12,033 nt of DNA. Origin: Donghicola sp036139795 (GTDB lineage Bacteria > Pseudomonadota > Alphaproteobacteria > Rhodobacterales > Rhodobacteraceae). Position 1 is the stretch's first letter; every line of letters starts with the position of its first letter. The notes under the pieces were generated by a model. It was not told the DNA's origin, ran no database searches, and saw only the letters and a list, made by a program, of their open reading frames with translations. Positions 6,491 to 12,033 of the stretch are shown here, in pieces. Position numbers and translations under genes: made by a program. Location of the stretch: the NCBI GenBank assembly GCA_036139795.1, contig JAYZYX010000146.1, positions 1 to 12,033 of the forward strand, given 5' to 3'.

Positions 6491-8044
6491 ATGATCCGTC
6501 TGTTTACGACCAGCGCAGCGCTTGCTTTGGCTGCGTCTGCTGCAACTGCCGACTATTCACTGACCATCCTGCACACGAATGACTTTCATTCGCGGTTTGA
6601 GCCGATCAGCAAATACGACAGCACCTGTGGGGCCGAAGATAATGCCGAAGGTAAATGCTTTGGCGGCTCTGCCCGATTGGTGACCGCGCTAGAGGCCGCC
6701 CGCGCCCGTAGTAACAACTCGGTCCTGTTCGATGGCGGAGACCAGTTTCAGGGCACGCTGTTCTACACCTACTATAAAGGCAAGCTTGCCGCCGAGATGA
6801 TGAACAAGATGGGTTACGACGGCATGACCGTCGGTAACCACGAATTCGACGACGGCCCCGAAGTGCTGGCAGGCTTCATGGATGCGGTGACCTTCCCCGT
6901 CCTGATGTCGAACGCCGATGTGTCGATGGAGCCTGCTCTGGCGGGCAAGCTGCAGAAATCTACCGTGATTGAGCGGGGCGGCGAAAAGATCGGCCTGATC
7001 GGCCTGACGCCGCAGGATACCGATGAGCTGGCCTCGCCCGGCAAGAACGTTGTCTTCACCGATCCGGTGCAGGCTGTTCAGGGCGAAGTGGACAAGCTGA
7101 CCGCAGAAGGCGTGAACAAGATCATCGTCCTGTCACATTCGGGCTATGCTGTGGACAAACGCGTCGCGGCTGAGACCACTGGTGTCGACGTGATCGTTGG
7201 TGGTCACAGCAACACCCTGCTGGGCGACATGGAAGGCGCTGAAGGCCCCTATCCGACCGTCGTCAACGGCACGCAGATCCTGTCGGCCTACGCTTACGGC
7301 AAGTTCCTGGGCGAGCTGAACGTGACCTTCGATGATGAAGGCAATATTCTTGAGGCCTCGGGCCAGCCGATCATCATGGACGCTGCCGTCACCGAAGATG
7401 AGGCTACCGTTGCCCGCATCACCGAAGCTGCCGCGCCTCTGGAAGAGATCCGCAACAAGGTTGTGGCCGAATCCGCCGAAGCCATCGACGGAGATCGGAA
7501 TTCCTGCCGCGCAGGCGAATGCCAGATGGGTAACCTTGTTGCCGACGCCATGCTGGCGCGTGTGAAGGATCAAGGTATCCAGATCGCGATCCAGAACGGT
7601 GGTGGCGTCCGCGCCAGCATCGATGCTGGCGAAGTGACCATGGGCGAAGTGCTGACCGTACTGCCGTTCCAGAACACTCTCTCGACCTTCCAGGTCAGTG
7701 GCGCAACAATCATTGAGGCGCTCGAGAACGGGGTCAGCCAGGTCGAGGAAGGTGCAGGCCGCTTCCCGCAGGTCTCGGGCCTCAGCTTCAAATTCGATGC
7801 TGCCGCAGAGCCGGGCAAACGCGTCAGCGATGTGATGGTCGGCGACGCACCGATTGACCCCGCGGCGACCTACGGTGTTGTTTCGAACAACTACGTTCGT
7901 AACGGCGGCGACGGGTTCAAAATGTTCGTTGATGCAGAAAATGCCTATGATTTCGGCCCTGATCTAGCGGATGTCGTGGCGGAATACATCGCGGCGCAAG
8001 GCCCTTATAAGCCCTACACCGACGGCCGTATCAGCGCGAAGTGA
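6491..8044 (+). CDS. Exported 5'-nucleotidase / 2',3'-cyclic phosphodiesterase (UshA type)
   Basis: Periplasmic metallophosphoesterase of 517 residues that would dephosphorylate extracellular nucleotides, allowing nucleoside and phosphate uptake. Residues 1-20 are a signal peptide with a likely ATA|D cleavage. N-terminal calcineurin-like metal motifs are present: HTNDFHSR (28-35, D31 and H33), GGDQFQG (82-88, D84), GNHEFD (115-120, N116 and H117), LSHSG (214-218, H216) and GGHSN (237-241, H239). H117 and D120 match the UshA catalytic pair. The C-terminal substrate domain has NSCRAGECQMGNLVADAM (337-354), QNGGGVRASIDAGE (368-381) and SNNYVRNGGDGFKMF (465-479); F476 is a candidate base-stacking residue. 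Two Cys pairs (46/56 and 339/344) may form disulfides in the periplasm. AAAGG lies upstream of the ATG. It is followed by a strong terminator and so is probably monocistronic. I saw no Pho box. Confidence 0.93.
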   Translation: MIRLFTTSAALALAASAATADYSLTILHTNDFHSRFEPISKYDSTCGAEDNAEGKCFGGSARLVTALEAARARSNNSVLFDGGDQFQGTLFYTYYKGKLAAEMMNKMGYDGMTVGNHEFDDGPEVLAGFMDAVTFPVLMSNADVSMEPALAGKLQKSTVIERGGEKIGLIGLTPQDTDELASPGKNVVFTDPVQAVQGEVDKLTAEGVNKIIVLSHSGYAVDKRVAAETTGVDVIVGGHSNTLLGDMEGAEGPYPTVVNGTQILSAYAYGKFLGELNVTFDDEGNILEASGQPIIMDAAVTEDEATVARITEAAAPLEEIRNKVVAESAEAIDGDRNSCRAGECQMGNLVADAMLARVKDQGIQIAIQNGGGVRASIDAGEVTMGEVLTVLPFQNTLSTFQVSGATIIEALENGVSQVEEGAGRFPQVSGLSFKFDAAAEPGKRVSDVMVGDAPIDPAATYGVVSNNYVRNGGDGFKMFVDAENAYDFGPDLADVVAEYIAAQGPYKPYTDGRISAK

Positions 8045-8068
8045 TCGCACTGCAATCGCAATTTCTCG

Positions 8069-8090
8069 GGCCGCACTTGAGGGTGCGGCC
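8069..8090 (+). terminator. Intrinsic terminator after the 5'-nucleotidase gene
   Basis: GGCCGCAC (8069-8076) and GTGCGGCC (8083-8090) form a perfect 8-bp GC-rich stem with a 6-nt loop (TTGAGG). The T-rich tail TGTTTTATTT follows at once, and the hairpin lies 24 bp after the stop codon. This is a textbook rho-independent terminator for the plus strand. Confidence 0.9.
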
Positions 8091-8099
8091 TGTTTTATT

Positions 8100-8155
8100 T
8101 GAGTATTTGAGCAATAAAGAAGCGGTGGTGGACTTCTTTATTGCTTAAATACTCA
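8100..8155. repeat. Long inverted repeat (23-bp stem, 10-nt loop)
   Basis: The left arm is 8100-8122 (begins TGAGTATTTG, ends AAAGAAG). The right arm is 8133-8155 (begins CTTCTTTATTG, ends AATACTCA). They pair over 23 bp with one G-T wobble (8109 with 8146) around the loop CGGTGGTGGA. The arms are AT-rich, unlike the surrounding DNA. The repeat lies 10 bp after the 5'-nucleotidase terminator and 42 bp before the SRAP start codon. No T-tract follows on either strand, so it is not a standard intrinsic terminator. It could be a dispersed intergenic repeat, an RNase III-type processing or stability element in the SRAP leader, or a pair of oppositely placed short repeats. Confidence 0.85.
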
Positions 8156-8197
8156 TAGTAGCTGCAGTGAAGCGGCTAAGCGCGGAAGGTCGGGGCC

Positions 8198-8857
8198 ATG
8201 TGCGGAAGATTTTCGATCACAATTCCCGAAGAGGCGATGGTGCAGATATTTGATGCTCTGCCAGCCAACGACTTGCCTAGGGCACCGAATTTCAATGTCT
8301 GTCCGACCAATGATGTTGCTGTGGTACTGGCCGGAGAGCGGCGCAGGTTGGTGTCTATGCGCTGGGGGTTTATTCCCAAGTGGTACAAGTCGCCCACCGA
8401 CGGGCCTCTCTTAATCAACGCAAGGGCAGAGACAATCGCTGAAAAGCCGGCCTTCCGCGAGGCGTGCAGGCAGCGGCGGTGTATTTTGCCGGTAAGCGGG
8501 TTTTATGAATGGACCAAGACGCCTGATGGAAAGCGGTTGCCTTGGTATATTTTTCGAACAGATCGCGCTCCGCTGGCCTTTGCAGGTGTCTGGCAAGAGT
8601 GGGAAGGGCCTGAGGGGCCGACCCGCACTTGCGCTATTGTGACTTGTGCGGCGAATGAGGGGATGTCTGCGATTCATCACCGCATGCCTGTTGTGCTAGA
8701 GCCGGAAAATTTTGCGCTATGGTTGGGCGAAAAGGGCCACGGTGCCGCGCCTTTGATGCGTCCGGCAGCTGAAGAGGTTTTGCGATGGTACCGCGTTGAT
8801 CCGGCGGTGAATTCTAACCGCGCCGAAGGGCCGGAATTGATTGAACCGATCCCTTGA
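8198..8857 (+). CDS. SRAP-domain abasic-site DNA-protein crosslinking protein (YedK/HMCES family)
   Basis: SOS-response-associated peptidase-like protein of 219 residues, the normal length. Family members bind abasic sites in single-stranded DNA and form a stable thiazolidine crosslink through the N-terminal cysteine exposed after Met removal, shielding the lesion at replication forks. All key residues are visible: MCGRF at the start (C2), RWGFIPKW (55-62), NARAET (74-79, N74), LPVSGFYEW (97-105, E104) and HHRMPVVL (160-167, H161). The start at 8198 is fixed by the need for Cys at position 2. A weak purine-rich stretch (GGAAGGTCGGGG) lies upstream. No convincing promoter is seen in the 42 bp between the long inverted repeat and the ATG, so transcription may begin in or before the repeat. 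I saw no LexA-type site. The stop codon overlaps the -35 element of the tRNA promoter. Confidence 0.95.
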   Translation: MCGRFSITIPEEAMVQIFDALPANDLPRAPNFNVCPTNDVAVVLAGERRRLVSMRWGFIPKWYKSPTDGPLLINARAETIAEKPAFREACRQRRCILPVSGFYEWTKTPDGKRLPWYIFRTDRAPLAFAGVWQEWEGPEGPTRTCAIVTCAANEGMSAIHHRMPVVLEPENFALWLGEKGHGAAPLMRPAAEEVLRWYRVDPAVNSNRAEGPELIEPIP

Positions 8858-8882
8858 CCTCGTCCTTGCCATGGCATACCTA
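8854..8882 (+). promoter_or_regulatory. Probable promoter of tRNA-Gly
   Basis: TTGACC (8854-8859) is followed after 17 bp by TACCTA (8877-8882), placing the transcription start just before the tRNA 5' end at 8893. The -35 matches the consensus at five of six positions, while the -10 is weak. The -35 contains the last codons of the SRAP gene, so the two genes are packed without a spacer. Confidence 0.5.
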
Positions 8883-8892
8883 CAGGCGGAGC

Positions 8893-8966
8893 GCGGGCGT
8901 TGTGTAGTGGTAAGACCTTAGCCTTCCAAGCTAATGACGCGGGTTCGATTCCCGCCGCCCGCTCCA
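8893..8966 (+). tRNA. tRNA-Gly (anticodon TCC)
   Basis: A 74-nt tRNA with encoded CCA. The acceptor stem GCGGGCG (8893-8899) pairs perfectly with CGCCCGC (8956-8962), followed by discriminator T and CCA. The anticodon stem TTAGC/GCTAA flanks the loop CTTCCAA with TCC at 8925-8927. The T arm GCGGG-TTCGATT-CCCGC (8939-8955) is perfect, and the variable loop has 4 nt. The D arm (8902-8916) contains GTGG-type loop residues and pairs at G-C, T-A and T-A, with a G-G mismatch at the third pair. The TCC anticodon should read GGA and GGG, and possibly other glycine codons by wobble. Confidence 0.97.
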
Positions 8967-9168
8967 AAAAATCCCAAAATTTAAGATGTTTCGATTGTTT
9001 TGGCGGGTTCCTTGCGCGCGGACTTCTGTCCTGAAGTCCCGTGTAGGTTTGGGCAGGTCATAGTCGGTATGGGTTCGCCTTATTGTGATGGTTTGGGCAC
9101 AGGCACTTGTTGCTTTTCGGGTGCTGGCGATTTATCCTGATAGAAATTGTAAGACTTTGAGAAGCGCA
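8967..9168 (+). other. Intergenic region between tRNA-Gly and the DUF2218 gene
   Basis: 202 bp with no convincing coding region. It holds an AT-rich stretch just after the tRNA and a 7-bp hairpin at 9020-9039 (GGACTTC, 6-nt loop, GAAGTCC). No T-tract follows the hairpin, so it is at best a weak or factor-dependent terminator for the tRNA. An ATG at 9085 is in frame with the DUF2218 gene, but the added 28 residues do not resemble the family. I saw no copy of the tRNA 3' end that would suggest an integration site. Confidence 0.6.
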
Positions 9169-9453
9169 ATGAAAACCTTCACGATTTTTCGAACCGACAA
9201 CGCAAGCCGCTATTTGCAGCAGCTGTGCAAACACTTTCAGCACAAGACCGAAGTCGCCTTTACAGCCACCGAAGGGCGCTGTGTTTTTGACGTGGCGACG
9301 GCCCAGATGATTGCGGGGGACGATCTGTTGAAAGTCACCATCGAGGCAGAGGACGCAGCGGGTCTGGAGCGTGGCCAGAACGTGATCTGGAAGCATCTGG
9401 AGCGCTTTGCGTTTCGCGAATCCCTTCCTGCACCAGACTGGCAGATGGTCTGA
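9169..9453 (+). CDS. DUF2218 family protein
   Basis: Small protein of 94 residues with no known function, recognised as DUF2218 by NASRYLQQLCKHFQHKTEV (11-29), the central strand LLKVTIEAEDAAGLERGQ (53-70) and HLERFAFRE (77-85). The conserved C20, H22 and H25 in the first motif could bind a metal or take part in catalysis, but no activity is established. No signal peptide or membrane helix is present. I start at 9169 because homologues begin a few residues before the RYLQQLCKHF motif. The in-frame ATG at 9085 would add an unlikely leader. A weak GAGAAG lies upstream of 9169. It is 100 bp before the ABC exporter on the same strand. A promoter candidate in that gap suggests the two are transcribed separately, at least in part. 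Confidence 0.85.
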   Translation: MKTFTIFRTDNASRYLQQLCKHFQHKTEVAFTATEGRCVFDVATAQMIAGDDLLKVTIEAEDAAGLERGQNVIWKHLERFAFRESLPAPDWQMV

Positions 9454-9501
9454 ACTACGCCGTGTTTCCTGCGGTAGTGACGTTCTTCACGCACTGAGTG
9501 C

Positions 9502-9530
9502 TTGACCCGCCACCCCCCGACGGCCATGTA
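9502..9530 (+). promoter_or_regulatory. Candidate promoter of the ABC exporter gene
   Basis: TTGACC (9502-9507) is followed after 17 bp by CATGTA (9525-9530), or after 18 bp by ATGTAA. The expected start point is 15-20 bp before the GGAGGA ribosome site at 9545-9550. The -35 is good and the -10 only fair, so this is a tentative call from sequence pattern alone. Confidence 0.4.
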
Positions 9531-9553
9531 ACCTGCGTTATTCCGGAGGACCC

Positions 9554-11353
9554 ATGGCCCGCAGACCCGCATCCAGTGCTTCTTTACCCGAACGTGAAAA
9601 ATCCAAGCGTGTGGGGGCTCTTCGGTCATTGCTGCCGTTCATCATGCCCTATCGCGGGTTGGTGGTGCTGGCGATGGTGGCGCTTGTTCTGACGGCGGGG
9701 ATCTCGTTGATGTTGCCGCTCGCGGTGCGCCGCGTGGTGGACAACTTTGGCGTGACCGATGGGGCAATGCTGAACCTTTATTTCGGCTCGGCGCTGGCTT
9801 TGGCGGGGCTTTTGGCCCTTGGCACTGCGGCCCGCTATGCCTTGGTCACCCGTCTTGGCGAACGTGTGGTGGCCGATATCCGCAAGGCGGTGTTCGACCG
9901 GATGGTGGGCATGAGCCCCACCTTCTATGAGAACATCATGACCGGCGAGGTTCTGAGCCGTATTACCACGGACACGACACTGATCCTGTCGGTCATCGGC
10001 TCGTCCATCAGTGTCGCGCTGCGCAATGTGCTGATCCTCTTTGGTGGTCTGATCCTGATGTTGGCGACCTCGGCCAAGCTGACTGGTCTGGTGCTGCTGA
10101 TTGTGCCGCTGGTGCTGGTGCCGATCCTGACGCTGGGGCGCAAGCTGCGTGTCCTGAGTCGTGAAAATCAGGACTGGATCGCGGCAAGCTCGGGCGAGGC
10201 GTCAGAGGTGTTGCTGTCGGTCCAGACCGTGCAGGCCTTTACCGCCGAGAGCAAAAGCCGTGGCCGGTTCTCTGAAGTGACCGAGAAATCCTATGATGCG
10301 GCCCGTCGCCGGATTACCACGCGTGCCTTTATGACGGCGATCGTGATCTTTCTGGTCTTTGCGGGCGTTGTGGGCGTGCTGTGGATCGGGGCGCTGGATG
10401 TACGGGCAGGGGGCATGTCTGCCGGTGCGCTGATCCAGTTCGTGATCTACTCGGTCATGGTTGCGGGCTCTGTCGGGGCTTTGTCCGAAATCTGGAGCGA
10501 ATTGCAGCGTGCCGCTGGCGCGACCGAGCGTCTGGTTGAGCTGCTGAATGCCGAAGATACTGTGACCGATCCTGCGCAGCCTGCCGCGCTGGCAAAGCCT
10601 GTGCGTGGGGCGATTACGTTTGATGACGTGAGCTTTGTCTATCCTGCCCGCCCGAATGCCCCTGCGTTGAACAATGTCACGCTGGATGTGGCCCCGGGCG
10701 AGACTGTGGCGCTGGTCGGCCCTTCGGGTGCGGGGAAATCCACGGTGATCCAGTTGCTTGAGCGTTTTTATGATCCGACCGCGGGGCAAATCCTGCTGGA
10801 TGGTGTGGCGCTGACCGATTTGGACCGTGATGCCTTCCGCCGCGAGATGGCGCTGGTGCCGCAGGATCCGGTGATCTTTGCGGCCTCGGCCCGTGAGAAC
10901 ATCCGCTTTGGTCGCCCCGATGCCAGTGATGCGCAGGTTGAAGCTGCCGCAGAAGCCGCTGCCGCCCATGAGTTTATCGCTGCGCTGCCTGACGGGTATG
11001 ACACCTATGTGGGCGAGCGGGGCGTGATGCTGTCAGGTGGTCAGAAGCAGCGCATCGCCATTGCCCGCGCCATCCTTCGGGATGCGCCGGTACTGCTGCT
11101 GGATGAGGCCACCAGCGCCCTAGACGCAGAATCAGAGCGACTGGTGCAACAGGCCGTGGACGAGCTGTCCAAGAACCGGACCACCATCGTTGTGGCGCAC
11201 CGTCTGGCCACGGTGAAGAAGGCCGACCGGATCGTTGTCATGGAAGAGGGGCGCATCGTTGCCCAAGGAAAACATGACGCATTGGTTGCCGAAGGTGGCC
11301 TTTACGCCCGCTTGGCCCGACTGCAATTTACAGATGGTCTGGCTGCGGAGTAA
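9554..11353 (+). CDS. ABC exporter, fused permease and ATPase (MsbA-like half-transporter)
   Basis: Inner-membrane exporter of 599 residues, expected to work as a homodimer that uses ATP to move a lipid, drug or other hydrophobic compound outward. The transmembrane domain occupies about 25-320, with hydrophobic helices near 35-58, 75-95, 145-170, 177-195, 260-280 and 290-312. The ATPase domain (about 353-595) has every motif: Walker A GPSGAGKST (389-397), Q-loop VPQDP (435-439), ABC signature LSGGQ (493-497), Walker B VLLLDEATSALD (513-524) and the switch histidine AHR (H549). It matches the MsbA-related group common in alphaproteobacteria. GGAGGA lies 3 nt before the ATG at 9554. It is not MsbA itself on this evidence, as no lipid A gene is nearby. 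Substrate unknown. A strong imperfect hairpin follows the stop codon. Confidence 0.93.
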   Translation: MARRPASSASLPEREKSKRVGALRSLLPFIMPYRGLVVLAMVALVLTAGISLMLPLAVRRVVDNFGVTDGAMLNLYFGSALALAGLLALGTAARYALVTRLGERVVADIRKAVFDRMVGMSPTFYENIMTGEVLSRITTDTTLILSVIGSSISVALRNVLILFGGLILMLATSAKLTGLVLLIVPLVLVPILTLGRKLRVLSRENQDWIAASSGEASEVLLSVQTVQAFTAESKSRGRFSEVTEKSYDAARRRITTRAFMTAIVIFLVFAGVVGVLWIGALDVRAGGMSAGALIQFVIYSVMVAGSVGALSEIWSELQRAAGATERLVELLNAEDTVTDPAQPAALAKPVRGAITFDDVSFVYPARPNAPALNNVTLDVAPGETVALVGPSGAGKSTVIQLLERFYDPTAGQILLDGVALTDLDRDAFRREMALVPQDPVIFAASARENIRFGRPDASDAQVEAAAEAAAAHEFIAALPDGYDTYVGERGVMLSGGQKQRIAIARAILRDAPVLLLDEATSALDAESERLVQQAVDELSKNRTTIVVAHRLATVKKADRIVVMEEGRIVAQGKHDALVAEGGLYARLARLQFTDGLAAE

Positions 11354-11359
11354 CGCTAC

Positions 11360-11398
11360 GGCGCAAAGCTGACTCTTTCGTTGCGTCAGCCTTGCGCC
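11360..11398 (+). terminator. Strong imperfect hairpin after the ABC exporter gene
   Basis: GGCGCAA (11360-11366) pairs with TTGCGCC (11392-11398). After one A-C mismatch, GCTGAC (11368-11373) pairs with GTCAGC (11385-11390) around an 11-nt loop. It starts 6 nt after the stop codon. There is no T-tract after the stem, so it may act as a factor-dependent terminator or a 3'-end stability structure rather than a classic intrinsic terminator. Confidence 0.5.
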
Positions 11399-11470
11399 AA
11401 CGCAATAGACACCTCATCCTTATAGAGAGGAACAAAAACGGGGTCCGGACCAACGGGCCGGGGAGGATTT

Positions 11471-12033
11471 ATGACCTTTGCTTCTGTAAAGGATCGCACG
11501 GATATCGAAGCCGAAAAGTCATGGGCTGACCGCAACGTCGCCCGGACCATCCATGATTTCATCGCCAACGCCAAAGACCAGCACGGCCATCGCCCTGCGG
11601 TGAGTTTCCAGCTGACGTCCGATCCTTCTGATAAGGGCGAGACGCTGACGTGGTCCGAACTGTATGGCAAAGTGTGTCAAACCGCGAACTTGCTGCGCAG
11701 CCTTGGCATCGGGCCGACCGATACGGTGGCCTTCCTGCTGCCCAACAGCAACGAGACTGTTTTCACGCTGCTCGGGGGCATGGTTGCGGGCATTGTGAAC
11801 CCGATCAATCCGCTGCTGGAGCCTGAGCAGATCAGCGCGATCCTGCGCGAAACGAACGCCAAGGTGCTGGTCACCCTGCGCAGCTTCCCCAAGACGGACA
11901 TCGCCCAGAAAGCCGCCGAGGCCGTCAAGCACGCGCCGAATGTCCATACGGTGCTTGAGATTGACCTGCTGCGCTATCTGAGCCCGCCTAAGTCGTGGAT
12001 CGTGCCGTTGATCCGCCCCAAGGCGCCGGACTA
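11471..12033 (+). CDS. AMP-forming acyl-CoA synthetase, 5' part (cut by window edge)
   Basis: N-terminal 187 residues of a probable fatty-acid or related acyl-CoA synthetase (ANL superfamily), which would activate a carboxylic acid with ATP and CoA. Visible features are RTIHDFIANA (25-34), RPAVSF (41-46), the TLTWSELYGKVCQTANLL block (59-76), LGIGPTDTVAFLLPNSNETV (78-97), GGMVAGIVNPINPLLEPEQI (102-121) and the LRETNAKVLVT stretch (125-135). These are the standard opening blocks of the AMP-binding domain. The ATP-binding loop and the catalytic residues lie beyond the window, so activity cannot be judged. A GGGGAGGA ribosome site precedes the ATG. It is 117 bp after the ABC exporter with a hairpin between, so it probably has its own promoter, which I cannot place. 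The gene points to acyl-CoA metabolism, as does the dehydrogenase at the other edge. Confidence 0.88.
   Translation, partial: MTFASVKDRTDIEAEKSWADRNVARTIHDFIANAKDQHGHRPAVSFQLTSDPSDKGETLTWSELYGKVCQTANLLRSLGIGPTDTVAFLLPNSNETVFTLLGGMVAGIVNPINPLLEPEQISAILRETNAKVLVTLRSFPKTDIAQKAAEAVKHAPNVHTVLEIDLLRYLSPPKSWIVPLIRPKAPD

Noticed and set aside
6491..8044. 5'-nucleotidase as part of a phosphate-starvation or anti-phage unit
   Set aside because: No Pho box and no accompanying phosphate or defence gene is visible, and the terminator suggests a single-gene transcript.
8198..8857. SRAP gene as part of a LexA-controlled SOS operon
   Set aside because: I saw no SOS-type operator upstream and no partner repair gene. 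The family name alone does not prove LexA control.
8893..9168. tRNA-Gly as an attachment site for an integrated element
   Set aside because: No integrase gene and no repeated copy of the tRNA 3' end is seen in the window.

Overview
The window looks like ordinary chromosomal DNA from an alphaproteobacterium, most likely Rhodobacterales (Roseobacter-type). The reasons are high GC with GC-rich third codon positions, a DmdC-type acyl-CoA dehydrogenase next to a MerR regulator, an alphaproteobacterial MsbA-like ABC half-transporter, class 2 PyrD and the tRNA-Gly(TCC) sequence. The genus cannot be fixed by reading alone. I see no transposase, integrase, phage gene, CRISPR array or toxin-antitoxin pair.

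Left part (1-2586, minus strand): a fatty-acid or acyl-CoA catabolism block. Two related MerR-family regulators (2586-2209 and 2071-1664) precede an acyl-CoA dehydrogenase that runs off the left edge. An 18-bp MerR-type palindrome lies just upstream of the second regulator and probably controls that regulator and the dehydrogenase.

Centre-left (2702-4930, plus strand): two tandem, diverged hotdog thioesterases and a MATE exporter, each overlapping the next by a few bases, form a tightly coupled operon. A perfect 11-bp GC-rich hairpin ends it and also serves the convergent pyrD transcript.

Centre (4980-8090): on the minus strand, a DUF952 gene overlaps pyrD (quinone-dependent dihydroorotate dehydrogenase, de novo pyrimidine synthesis) by 4 nt. 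Divergently, on the plus strand, lies an exported UshA-type 5'-nucleotidase with a strong intrinsic terminator. A 23-bp-stem inverted repeat follows almost at once (8100-8155). It is the least explained piece of non-coding DNA in the window.

Right part (8198-12033, plus strand): an SRAP (YedK/HMCES) abasic-site DNA-crosslinking protein, tRNA-Gly(TCC) whose likely promoter overlaps the SRAP stop codon, a small DUF2218 protein, a full-length MsbA-like ABC exporter, and the 5' end of an AMP-forming acyl-CoA synthetase cut by the right edge. The two edge genes both belong to acyl-CoA metabolism. The rest is housekeeping: nucleotide synthesis and salvage, DNA repair and export. I found no clearly new multi-gene system. 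The best leads are the long hairpin, the MerR pair with its operator, and the coupled thioesterase-thioesterase-MATE operon.
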